From assembly GCA_964649195.1 (NCBI GenBank), contig CAZYPK010000020.1, positions 1-48,863 on the forward strand: a stretch of DNA of 48,863 bases, written 5' to 3'. Source of the stretch: JTS-RE9 sp964649195 (lineage in GTDB: Bacteria; Planctomycetota; Phycisphaerae; Phycisphaerales; Phycisphaeraceae). The position numbers were made by a program, and so were the translations under genes. Below the pieces are notes generated by a model. The model did no database searches. It worked only from the letters and a program-made list of their open reading frames with translations, and was not told the DNA's origin. The stretch's first letter is position 1. The number at the start of each line of letters is the position of its first letter. Positions 1 through 7,338 of this stretch are shown piece after piece.

Positions 1-32
1 GCCTTCGTCCCCTGTCCCCTCTCCCCCACAAT

Positions 33-833
33 TCACCGTTTCACGAAGCCGATGACCTGTCCCTTGTAAACCTTCGCAAACTCCTGGGGGGAGAGCAGGA
101 TCACGCCTGATTCGGGGTCGGCGATGCGGACGAAGCCGCGGTGAAAACCCAGCAGCGTCACCATGTGCAGCCGCTGCGACTCGAACTGCAACGGCGCGAG
201 CATCGGCGGCGGGAGCGAAGGCAGGTCGGCGATCGAAGGCTCCAGCAGCTGCGCCCGCCAGCCGCTGCCGGCCAGCCGGGTGGTCAGGCCGTCGAGGGCG
301 CGAATCAATGTTGACCCGGTGCCGGCGCGGGTCTGCGTGAAGTGCGCCATTTCCGCCTCGGTGGTCTCGATGCCCAGCATGTGGAGCGCGGTGGCGCAGG
401 AGGCGGGCACGCAGGAAAAGTCCTGGCTTTGCAGGGTGATCATGCCCGGGCTTCGTGAACCGCCCAGCACGCTCCGGGGCGTGGTCTGGAGCATCCACAT
501 CGAGCCTTGCAGAAAAAACAGCCCGCCAAAGAACGCGGCAAGGATCGTCAGCCGTTTCTGATGGGCCAGCTGCGCCCTGCTCCAGGCGATGCCGGTGACG
601 AGCATGAAGAGCGGGACGGACCCGCTGCCTTCGACATGGCTGAGAAACCAGACGGGCATCGCGTTGACGGCGACGGCGGGGTTGCGCATCAGCCAGGTCC
701 AGGCGGCGATCAGAGCGACCGCCGCGAACATGGCCACCAAAGCCCGCCGGGCATCGCCGCGCCCCAGCCGGTTCCCCAGGAGGAACCCGCCAAGCGCCAA
801 GAGCGCCAGCCATGTGAACCAGAGTCCCGACAA
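33..833 (-). CDS. C39-peptidase-like multispanning membrane protein
   Basis: About 266 residues. The first 120 or so carry four hydrophobic stretches that look like membrane segments. The C-terminal half looks like a papain-like C39 (bacteriocin-processing type) domain: a Gln-rich approach, then SCVPASCATAL with the candidate nucleophile Cys, followed later by an HMVTLLGF histidine and an ADPESG motif for the third residue. The family norm is CGPA, so the Val here is a variation. No ABC transporter ATPase is attached, unlike true C39 exporters. The start is a TTG at 833: an AAGGAG ribosome site at 841-846 lies 7 bases upstream of it, whereas the in-frame TTG at 839 would be too close. The substrate is unknown; the domain may also be a non-catalytic C39-like fold. 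Confidence 0.72.
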   Translation of the reverse strand: MSGLWFTWLALLALGGFLLGNRLGRGDARRALVAMFAAVALIAAWTWLMRNPAVAVNAMPVWFLSHVEGSGSVPLFMLVTGIAWSRAQLAHQKRLTILAAFFGGLFFLQGSMWMLQTTPRSVLGGSRSPGMITLQSQDFSCVPASCATALHMLGIETTEAEMAHFTQTRAGTGSTLIRALDGLTTRLAGSGWRAQLLEPSIADLPSLPPPMLAPLQFESQRLHMVTLLGFHRGFVRIADPESGVILLSPQEFAKVYKGQVIGFVKR

Positions 834-948
834 CGCCAAACTCCTTGGTCAGAAGTCAGAGGTCAAAGGACAGAGGACAGAGGTCAGAAAAGCCTTCAGT
901 TCCCCAGCCGCTTGCGGCTTCGCTCTGATTCCCGTCCCCTGTTTCGCA

Positions 949-1123
949 GACGCGCAGCGAGGACGCTGCGGCTACGAATTCCTGACGCGCAGCGAGGACG
1001 CTGCGGCTACGAATTCCAGACGCGCAGCGAGGACGCTGCGGCTACGAATTCCTGACGCGCAGCGAGGACGCTGCGGCTACGAATTCCAGACGCGCAGCGA
1101 GGACGCTGCGGCTACGAATTCCT
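949..1123. repeat. Five tandem 35-bp hairpin repeats
   Basis: Five contiguous 35-bp units start at 949, 984, 1019, 1054 and 1089. Each holds a perfect 7-bp hairpin, CGCAGCG and CGCTGCG around the loop AGGA, and an EcoRI-like GAATTC. The unit ends alternate CCT, CCA, CCT, CCA, CCT, so the array reads as a 70-bp double unit repeated 2.5 times. Single copies recur at 35603 and an inverted pair at 36836. The flanks (841-948 and 1124-1222) hold short word repeats such as GGTCAGAAGTCAGAGG and no recognisable gene. Confidence 0.95.
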
Positions 1124-1222
1124 GTTTCCTGACCTCTTTTTCCACGGTCCCCACATGAGAACGAATGCCCAACGTAGAGTTGATCGGCGAAAAGGAGAGA
1201 TGACTTTGGAGCAAATCCACCG

Positions 1223-1404
1223 AGCCGCGACTCAACGAGTCGCGGACGCAGGCAGCCTGAAGGAGTGAAAAATCGCGCTGCGACATCAAGCCTCGAAAAC
1301 CGTGGGATACGCCCCTGCGCTCACCGTCTTCAAGTCCGGTTATCCGCAGTGCAATCCTGCACCCCTTCAGGCTGTTCATCTCCGCGACTCGTTGAGTCGC
1401 GGCT
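1223..1404. repeat. REPIN-like element, copy 1
   Basis: A 182-bp element bounded by two hairpins, each with arms CCGCGACTC and GAGTCGCGG, loops AAC on the left and GTT on the right. Inside lies a second inverted repeat (CAGCCTGAAGG on the left, CCTTCAGGCTG on the right). The same layout recurs at 11215-11395 and 16543-16749. It has no coding capacity of its own and resembles REP doublets or MITEs mobilised in trans. Confidence 0.9.
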
Positions 1405-1422
1405 CACGTCCACAGGCAGGCT

Positions 1423-1875
1423 TCACGTCGGCGGATTACTGGCCCGGACCAGGCGGATGTGCTCGGCGGGATAAAGCCTGCCCGTGTCCATGCCCGGGCA
1501 CCGGCGGCCGGCCTCCTTCCAGGCGTGTTCGCTTTCGAGCAGTTCCGGCCAGAACGGCCAGGTCTTGCACTGCCGCGGCCTTGTCTTGTAGATGCTGCAA
1601 AGAGCCTTGCCCTGGACATCGCGGCGAAGGAATACGCAGTCATACCCGCCCGCGATGCGCACCTCGTTGAGCGACCATCGTCCGCCGAGCTTGCGGGCAT
1701 AGGTCTTGAGAAACTGATCGACGGTCAGGTTCAACGATGCGGACATGACCTGCGCTTCTTCATCATCAAACCAGACGAAGCCCGGCGGTCCGCTGCAACA
1801 GCCGCCGCACTGCGTGCAGGAAAACTTCAGGCCGGTCTCGTCGAACCATTCGCCGGTTTCCGCTTCAATGGGCAT
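1423..1875 (-). CDS. YkgJ-type cysteine cluster protein
   Basis: 150 residues with the cysteine pattern of the YkgJ/UPF0153 family: FSCTQCGGCCSGPPG near residues 18-32, then a Cys before FLRRD, then CSIYKTRPRQCKTWPF and a late RCPGM. These cysteines probably bind a zinc ion or an Fe-S cluster; the biochemical role of the family is unsettled. The ATG at 1875 has AAGGA six bases upstream. It follows the thioredoxin gene by 15 bp on the same strand and is probably co-transcribed with it, which would fit a link to thiol or metal chemistry (inference). The gene ends about 20 bp from REPIN-like copy 1. Confidence 0.85.
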   Translation of the reverse strand: MPIEAETGEWFDETGLKFSCTQCGGCCSGPPGFVWFDDEEAQVMSASLNLTVDQFLKTYARKLGGRWSLNEVRIAGGYDCVFLRRDVQGKALCSIYKTRPRQCKTWPFWPELLESEHAWKEAGRRCPGMDTGRLYPAEHIRLVRASNPPT

Positions 1876-1890
1876 CGGCCATCCTTTGCA

Positions 1891-2373
1891 TTATTCGGAC
1901 TTCTTCGCCTTGGCGACGATCGGCGTGGCGCGTTCGATCCATTTGGCGACGCCGGTGCCCGGACCGTATCCGGACCAGCGGCCCAGTTCCTCGCCCTTGG
2001 CGTTGATGAAGGCGATCGTCGGGAAACCGCGCGGCTGATACTTTTTCCTGAGCTCCGCATTCTGTTCCTTCACCGCGGCGTCCTGGGCCTTGCGCGGATA
2101 GTCGGCGGTGAAGAGGATCACGTTCTCCGCCGCCCACTTCTGGAAGTCCTCGGTGCCGAAGACTTCCTTGTGCTGAACCTTGCAGAAACCGCACCAGTCG
2201 CTGCCGGTGAAGTCGATCAGAATCGGCTTGCCGGTTTTCTCCGACTGGGCGAGCGCGGCCTTGAAGTCTTCCGTCCAGGTCACGCCCTTGTCCTCGGCGG
2301 CAATCAGCGCCAACGGAGCAACGGCCAACAGCAAGGCGGCGATCGAAAACAGGGCGCGGCGAAATACGTTCAT
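1891..2373 (-). CDS. Exported thioredoxin-family protein
   Basis: 160 residues. An N-terminal signal peptide (FRRALFSIAALLLAVAPLAL) is followed by a thioredoxin fold with the active site SDWCGFCKVQHKEVF near residues 60-74. A CGFC centre with the downstream pattern F-G-T-E-D-F is typical of DsbD-gamma-like or thioredoxin_7-like periplasmic proteins that reduce or isomerise disulfides. The cis-proline region reads GFPTIAFINAKGEELGR. A GAAAGGAT ribosome site precedes the ATG. The gene heads a two-gene unit with the YkgJ gene and has a good extended -10 promoter about 70 bp upstream. The partner proteins are unknown. Confidence 0.88.
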   Translation of the reverse strand: MNVFRRALFSIAALLLAVAPLALIAAEDKGVTWTEDFKAALAQSEKTGKPILIDFTGSDWCGFCKVQHKEVFGTEDFQKWAAENVILFTADYPRKAQDAAVKEQNAELRKKYQPRGFPTIAFINAKGEELGRWSGYGPGTGVAKWIERATPIVAKAKKSE

Positions 2374-2415
2374 GAAATCATCCTTTCAAAACACTTGTTT
2401 TCACGACTCATCAAG

Positions 2416-2435
2416 GTGGAAAACCGTTTCCACCG
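2416..2435. promoter_or_regulatory. Operator-like palindrome upstream of thioredoxin gene
   Basis: Eight-base arms GGTGGAAA and TTTCCACC surround ACCG. The palindrome lies just downstream of the -10 element at 2440-2445 (minus strand), so it covers the expected transcription start. A repressor operator or a 5' mRNA hairpin are both possible; no cognate regulator is adjacent. Confidence 0.45.
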
Positions 2436-2439
2436 GAGA

Positions 2440-2448
2440 AGTATAACA
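2440..2448 (-). promoter_or_regulatory. Extended -10 promoter of the thioredoxin-YkgJ unit
   Basis: On the minus strand the sequence reads TGTTATACT: an extended -10 (TGn) joined to TATACT, five of six matches to TATAAT. No clear -35 is seen, as is usual for extended -10 promoters. The predicted leader is about 60 nt. Confidence 0.5.
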
Positions 2449-2493
2449 CATTGTATGTTCGGATTATTCCGCCTGTCCTGCATCCGCATCGTT

Positions 2494-2511
2494 CGTTCGC
2501 CAAGGCGAACG
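2494..2511. repeat. GTTCGCC palindrome, terminator-like
   Basis: Arms CGTTCGCC and GGCGAACG with a two-base loop, followed on the plus strand by GCCAAAT. It sits just past the ispH stop codon and could act as a transcription terminator or mRNA 3' stabiliser, although no U-tract follows. The same palindrome with the same flank recurs at 12873-12890 inside the end of the ROK gene. Confidence 0.6.
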
Positions 2512-2520
2512 GCCAAATAG

Positions 2521-3465
2521 TCACACGCCGCTGCCCGTGAGCACGCGCAGGCTGTAAGGCAGCGCGAAGTGCATGTCCTCTTCGACGACGTGGCTCTCTT
2601 CCAGCTCGCCGCCATATTTGTCGATGACCTCGCGCACGATGCCCTGCACCAGATCCTCGGGCGCCGAGGCGCCGGCGGTGATCAGCACCGAATCGACATT
2701 CTCAAACCATTCGTGCTTCAGTTCGCTGACATCATCGAGCAGGTAGGCCCGTGTGCCGCTGGTTTCGCTGATCTCGGTGAGGCGCACGGAGTTGGAACTG
2801 TTGCGCGAGCCGACAACGAGCACCAGGTCGGCGAACTTCGCCAGTGTCCGCACGGCAAGCTGACGATTGGTGGTGGCGTAACAGATGTCCTCGCTGGGCG
2901 GCTGCTTCACCTTCGGATAGCGCAGGCGAATCGCATCGCTGATGATCCTGGCATCATCCATGCTCAGCGTGGTCTGCGTGAGATAGACCATGTCCGACCC
3001 ATCGCCTTCAAACGGCAGGGCATCGACATCGGCCGGTGATTCGACGATGCTGATCGCGTCAGGCACTTCGCCGACGGTGCCCACGACTTCATCATGACCC
3101 GCGTGGCCGATGAGCAGAATCTTCAGGCCCTGCCTGGCGTAGCGGATGGCTTCCATGTGGACCTTGGTGACCAGCGGGCAGGTGGCGTCGATCATGGTGC
3201 AGCCCCGGCCCCTGGCGGCATTGCGCACCTCGGGGCTGACGCCGTGGGCGGAGAAGATGACCGTCGAGTGGGAGGGCACCTCGTCGATGTGGTCCACGAA
3301 GATGACGCCATCCTTGACGAAGCGATCGACGACGTGGCGATTGTGTACGATTTCGTGATAGACATAGAGCGGCTGGCCGACGATCTTGAGCGCCTCTTCG
3401 ACGCACTGGATCGCCATGTTGACGCCGGCGCAGAATCCGCGGGGGTTGGCAAGAATGATCTTCAT
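2521..3465 (-). CDS. ispH: 4-hydroxy-3-methylbut-2-enyl diphosphate reductase
   Basis: 314 residues. IspH is the last enzyme of the MEP isoprenoid pathway; its Fe-S cluster enzyme turns HMBPP into IPP and DMAPP. The three cluster cysteines are visible: NPRGFCAGV at residue 12, the DATCPLVTKVH block and the EDICYATTNRQ block. The conserved SSNSVRLTE substrate loop is also present. The frame is open for another 68 codons upstream, but the family start MKIILANPRGFCAG corresponds to the ATG at 3465. A perfect TATAAT six bases upstream confirms it and places transcription initiation on the A of the start codon. Length and motifs are complete, so it is very likely functional. Confidence 0.97.
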   Translation of the reverse strand: MKIILANPRGFCAGVNMAIQCVEEALKIVGQPLYVYHEIVHNRHVVDRFVKDGVIFVDHIDEVPSHSTVIFSAHGVSPEVRNAARGRGCTMIDATCPLVTKVHMEAIRYARQGLKILLIGHAGHDEVVGTVGEVPDAISIVESPADVDALPFEGDGSDMVYLTQTTLSMDDARIISDAIRLRYPKVKQPPSEDICYATTNRQLAVRTLAKFADLVLVVGSRNSSNSVRLTEISETSGTRAYLLDDVSELKHEWFENVDSVLITAGASAPEDLVQGIVREVIDKYGGELEESHVVEEDMHFALPYSLRVLTGSGV

Positions 3466-3471
3466 GCGGCA

Positions 3472-3477
3472 ATTATA
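3472..3477 (-). promoter_or_regulatory. ispH promoter (-10), predicted leaderless transcript
   Basis: The minus strand reads TATAAT, a full consensus -10, ending 6 bases before the ispH ATG. With the usual -7 spacing, +1 falls on the A at 3465, so the mRNA would have no 5' leader and no Shine-Dalgarno site. The -35 region is poor. Confidence 0.6.
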
Positions 3478-3565
3478 GAACGAATCGGGATCGACTGCCG
3501 TAAGGAAAAAACCGCTCGCTTCCAATGACGGACCGTTTATCCTATTCGGATCGAGGGAATCCGAC

Positions 3566-5842
3566 ATGAAACACTTCATTTCCGTTCTCGCCGCGTTCAC
3601 GATCGCCTTGACCGCCATCCTCTGCGCCTGCTCCGACGCCACGGTCGAGGCGGCCTCGCAGACGTTCACCCACCCCGCCGCCGCCTACTCCGTCGCGCTT
3701 CCCGAAGGCCACGCGGTGCGCCCCTTCCTCGATGACTTCGGCGTGCCCTATTACGTCCTCACCGATGACCGCAGCGAATCGCCTCACGACATCAGGCGGG
3801 GCATCTGGATCATCGCCTTCCCGATCCCCTCCGATGACCAGCTCGACGCCAAGGCGATCGCGCCGATCATCACCGCGCTGATCACCGTCGCCGAGCCGGG
3901 GTTGAAGATCGGCGAGGACCGCGTTGCCGCGAAGATCGGCAAACTCGACGCCCTGACGATGAGCGTCGAGGGCGATCGGAAGGTGGCCGGCGCGTGGAAG
4001 GGGCGGCTGCATGTCGCGGTGCAGGATGACAATTTTCTGGTCGTGCATTACGGATCGCCGCCTGCCGAGTTTGACGCGGTGAAGGGGAAGTATGACGCCG
4101 CCGTCGCCTCGATGATCGCCCCGCTGCCGATCAGGCCGGTGAGCAATCCCGCCCGTCCGGCCAAGCCGATCACTGAAGAAGAAGCGAAGCAGCTTCTAAA
4201 ACTCTGCACGCCGCGCATCCGGGTGCTGGCCCGCAGTGATGTGAAGGACGAGGATACGCTGACCATCGACTACGCTTCGGGCACGGGTTTTCTCATCGAC
4301 CCGGCAGGCTACGTCATCACCAACCGTCACGTCGTCGAGTCCAACGTCTATCCGAAGATGACGCGGCTGTGCTACGACCCGGTCGAGCTTCACTTCGACA
4401 AGTCGCTGAACATCAAGCCGCAGCGGGCGAAGGTCGTCGCGGTGTCGCAGCAGTGGGACCTGGCGCTGCTGAAGATCGAAGGGAGCGCGAAGTGGCCCAC
4501 GGCGCCGCTGGCCGACCCGTCGCAGGTGAAGGCCGGCCACAAGCTGCTCGTCGCCGGCTGGCCTGAGCCGGCCAAATATGGGAAGGAGAACGTCACCATC
4601 GCGCCGGGGAAGGTGCTGGGCATCGAGGCCGACTCGCGCAGCCGCGCCACCCGCATCCAACACGACGCCTTCACCCGTCCCGGCAGCAGCGGCGGCCCGG
4701 TGTTCGACATGGACCTGGGCGCCATCGTCGCCGCCCACTACATGGCCTACACCATCAGGTCGCAGGTCAACGGCGTGTGGGAGGAGATGCCCGGCGGATT
4801 CAAGGGAGGCGTGCCCGTCTCCCGGCTGCTCTGGGAGTTCCCGCAGGTTGCCGCCGACTGGAAAGACCAGGCCCGGGGCATCGACGCCCGCCGCGCCCTC
4901 GTCGCCTATTTCCTCCTCCAGGAACGCTTCGGCGCAGCCTTCATCGAAGCCGAGAAGGCGATCAAGGAAAAGCCCGACGACGGCAAGACCAATGCCTACA
5001 TCTATCGCATGTACGCCCTTCAACGCGACACCGAACGCGCCCAGGAAAGCCTGCTGGCCGCACGACGCAAGCCTGAGAGCAGTTATCCCGTCGTCCTCTT
5101 CGCCTCGCAGGCCGCCATCGAGAATGATGATGTCACCCTCGCGGGCCAGTGGAACATCCAGGCTTTCCAGATGGCGCCGACGCATCCCGCATCGCATCTT
5201 TCCCACGTCCGCGCCACCGTCGCCTCCGGCGGCATCGGCGCACCTCAGTTCATCCAGATGGCGGGCAACGCCATGCTCAACGCGCCCAACCCCGAACTCG
5301 AAATGCTTTCAGGCCTCTCCGCCTTGACGCTCTACCTCAAGACCTACAACGTCATCCGTCTGCCGCCCAGACAGCCCCCGCCGCAGCAGACCCTCATCGA
5401 CGCCATCCTCGCCTTTGAAAAAAGCATCGAACTCTGGCCCGCACGCCAGGGCATCTCCTGGGCCAACCTGGGCATCCTCCACGCCATCGACGGCCGCAAA
5501 AAGAAGGCCTACGAATGCCGCGACAAGGCGCTGCGCGCCTCGCCCAACGATGTCTTCACCCGACTGGCGGTCGCGCACTTCGACCTGCTCCACGGCGACT
5601 ACCAATCCGCGCGCATCCAGATCGCCCAGGCCAACCAGATCCGCTCCATGTCCTTCAGCCTCTTCCTCACCGGCTGGGCCAACCTCCTCGAAGCCAGGGC
5701 CATCGCCAACGTCAACCTCCCGCAGGCCAGGCAACTGGCCGCCATCGGCAAGGCGCAGATTCACCACGCCACCGACGGCCCCACGCGCCACGCCTGGTGG
5801 CGAAGCTATGCCGCAGGCGTCTCCAGCGACATCCTCCGCTGA
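3566..5842 (+). CDS. Secreted trypsin-like serine protease with TPR-type C-terminus
   Basis: 758 residues. A signal peptide (FTIALTAILCACSD), possibly a lipoprotein signal with an unusual Cys at -2, leads to a domain of about 170 residues of unknown function. A chymotrypsin-fold protease of the trypsin_2/HtrA kind follows: GTGFLIDPAGYVITNRHVV with His255, WDLALLKI with Asp298 and RPGSSGGPVF with Ser375. No PDZ domain is seen. The C-terminal 300 residues are helical with TPR-like spacing (for example WANLGILHAIDGRKKKAYECRD). The protein probably acts outside the cytoplasmic membrane on misfolded or specific substrates bound by the repeats (inference). GAGGGAAT precedes the ATG. The upstream promoter region is shared with the divergent ispH gene. 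Confidence 0.88.
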   Translation: MKHFISVLAAFTIALTAILCACSDATVEAASQTFTHPAAAYSVALPEGHAVRPFLDDFGVPYYVLTDDRSESPHDIRRGIWIIAFPIPSDDQLDAKAIAPIITALITVAEPGLKIGEDRVAAKIGKLDALTMSVEGDRKVAGAWKGRLHVAVQDDNFLVVHYGSPPAEFDAVKGKYDAAVASMIAPLPIRPVSNPARPAKPITEEEAKQLLKLCTPRIRVLARSDVKDEDTLTIDYASGTGFLIDPAGYVITNRHVVESNVYPKMTRLCYDPVELHFDKSLNIKPQRAKVVAVSQQWDLALLKIEGSAKWPTAPLADPSQVKAGHKLLVAGWPEPAKYGKENVTIAPGKVLGIEADSRSRATRIQHDAFTRPGSSGGPVFDMDLGAIVAAHYMAYTIRSQVNGVWEEMPGGFKGGVPVSRLLWEFPQVAADWKDQARGIDARRALVAYFLLQERFGAAFIEAEKAIKEKPDDGKTNAYIYRMYALQRDTERAQESLLAARRKPESSYPVVLFASQAAIENDDVTLAGQWNIQAFQMAPTHPASHLSHVRATVASGGIGAPQFIQMAGNAMLNAPNPELEMLSGLSALTLYLKTYNVIRLPPRQPPPQQTLIDAILAFEKSIELWPARQGISWANLGILHAIDGRKKKAYECRDKALRASPNDVFTRLAVAHFDLLHGDYQSARIQIAQANQIRSMSFSLFLTGWANLLEARAIANVNLPQARQLAAIGKAQIHHATDGPTRHAWWRSYAAGVSSDILR

Positions 5843-5887
5843 CCCGGCAATGGGGCCGTTCGGCGGTTTTGCCTTCCGTTTGTTCTT

Positions 5888-5975
5888 GGGGATTCCTGAA
5901 TAACCTCACACCCAAGCCGCTTGCGGCTTCGCAATCCCCAGGTTCACGGTACATCGGGGGTTATTCAGAAGTCCC
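5888..5975. repeat. Imperfect inverted repeat at the island edge
   Basis: A 17-base arm at 5888-5904 is matched in inverse at 5959-5975 with two mismatches. Between them lies an inner hairpin, AAGCCGC and GCGGCTT, which also occurs at 905-917. It lies just after the protease stop codon, so it may terminate transcription or mark one end of the accessory island. Confidence 0.7.
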
Positions 5976-6001
5976 CTTTGTTTACGGATTGGAACCATGC
6001 C

Positions 6002-6427
6002 ATGAATGCACAATGGAAACGAATCGAGGCCATCGTAGGCGACGGTGAAACGAGCACATTTGAAGATCAGGTCGGCGTCTATTATGAACACCTTCTTCGC
6101 TCTCTTGAACTGCCGTGCGAAGTCACCGGGATCGAGGATTTTAGTTGGGAGGAAAGATATGTTTTTGGATACGGCAGCCCCGCCGAATACGAACGCCTGA
6201 AAAAGGACCGGCCATCGTATCGGGACAAGTACGATCTGCTCGCCATCAAGAAAAATGTTTCCTCGGAATGGATGCTTGTCTCCGGCGACATCGGCGCCCA
6301 TGTCCGGCGCAAGTCGGATGGGAAGAAGTTTTGGCTGGGACTTTCGGAACTTAAGGCGGTGGGACGGAAATCCCCCGCCGCACAGTTGCTTCACGATTTT
6401 TCCGTGTTCTTCGTCAACAGCCGGTGA
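6002..6427 (+). CDS. Protein of unknown function, 141 residues
   Basis: The product has no family I can name. It is acidic in its first third (VGDGETSTFEDQVGVYYEHL), has no signal peptide or membrane segment, and contains a D-K-Y-D-LLAIKK block and an aromatic FWLGLSELK block. The frame is open further upstream, but that stretch runs through the inverted repeat at 5888-5975, so the ATG at 6002 is the likeliest start; no good ribosome site is seen. Base composition is less GC-rich than in the flanking protease gene. Its place directly before the nuclease-methyltransferase pair suggests an accessory or defence-linked gene (inference only). Confidence 0.6.
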   Translation: MNAQWKRIEAIVGDGETSTFEDQVGVYYEHLLRSLELPCEVTGIEDFSWEERYVFGYGSPAEYERLKKDRPSYRDKYDLLAIKKNVSSEWMLVSGDIGAHVRRKSDGKKFWLGLSELKAVGRKSPAAQLLHDFSVFFVNSR

Positions 6428-6608
6428 AGGTTTCGCGTGGCCATTCCGGCGAGGCCGCCGACGGCTGCGGGACCGTCGCCTGGCATCATCGTGACATGCG
6501 GAACGTGGATGAAGGATGCAAATTCGTGTATTCTGGGCGTATGGCCGGTTCGACACCCACCCAGTTCGGGTCTTCATGCAATCAGTGAAGGCCATCGGTG
6601 ACGGTGTG

Positions 6609-7338
6609 ATGATCAGACGAGTGAGTTCGTCCGACAAGGAGTTTCACTTTCAGAACTGGTTCCGCGATCGAATGCAAGCGGTTGGCGAACACATCGAGAC
6701 TGGCGGCAGAAACAGCTATCCCGACTTTCGCATGGTCAATTACACGGATGGATTTGAGGTCAAAGGCCTGGCTTATCCCGGCCGTGAAGCAAGCTTCGAC
6801 AGCAATAGCCAATTGCCCACCGGCCATCACAACGGGCGAACGATCTACTACGTCTTTGGCCGCTACCCGAAAGGTGCCCGACGGCGATTCGTATCCGGTC
6901 CTCGATCTCGTGATCTGTCACGGTGACTTTCTGAATGCCGACCGTGAGCCTCATCGCAGAAATAAGAGCGTAAAGGGCTTTGGCAGCTACGGCGATATCC
7001 TGATCCGCACCAGAAGAATGTACGTAGTGCCGACTCCGTTTCATCTTGCCGATGGCCTGGCTCACCGACAAACACTGATATTACCTATTGAAATGCAAGC
7101 ACCGGATCTGGTGAAGGTCGGGGACCTCTGCCGCCGGGAGTGCGAGCAATTGGTTGTGGGTTACACATACGACCGGCCTTCGGATGATCTTTCGCCAAAG
7201 CTGGTCGCCAACCCGGACGCCGGCAAGGAACATCACTTTGCCGCGTGGCGCGTGAGTGGCGCACCGATGGATGCCGTTTCGATGAAGAACCTCCAGGCCG
7301 GAAAGGTCGAAGTCGCCGATGACGAATCCGACGACTGA
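6609..7338 (+). pseudogene. PD-(D/E)XK restriction endonuclease, frameshifted
   Basis: Two open frames join into one protein of about 242 residues if one base is skipped near 6867-6876. The first frame, starting at the ATG at 6609, runs to GRTIYYVFGRYPK; the +1 frame continues as VPDGDSYPVLDLVICHGDFLN and ends at 7338. The first part carries a PD-(D/E)XK nuclease core: Asp39 in SYPDFRMV, then Glu50 and Lys52 in DGFEVKGL, preceded by a helix with Glu27 and Glu30. The gene ends 20 bp inside the start of the methyltransferase gene, as in translationally coupled restriction-modification operons. The shift may be an inactivating mutation, a programmed +1 frameshift or a sequencing error. Which starts (6516, 6576 or 6609) is used is unclear. 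Confidence 0.7.

Noticed and set aside
949..1123. Tandem 35-bp repeats as a CRISPR array
   Set aside because: The units are contiguous with no spacers, and no cas genes are nearby.
1459..2520. Long plus-strand open frame opposite the YkgJ and thioredoxin genes
   Set aside because: It has no recognisable protein features and lies antisense to two genes with clear family motifs.
3466..3669. 68-codon N-terminal extension of IspH
   Set aside because: It is not part of the family, and the TATAAT promoter lies inside it.
5888..5975. Insertion sequence at the island edge
   Set aside because: Only short inverted arms are present; no transposase gene or target duplication was found.
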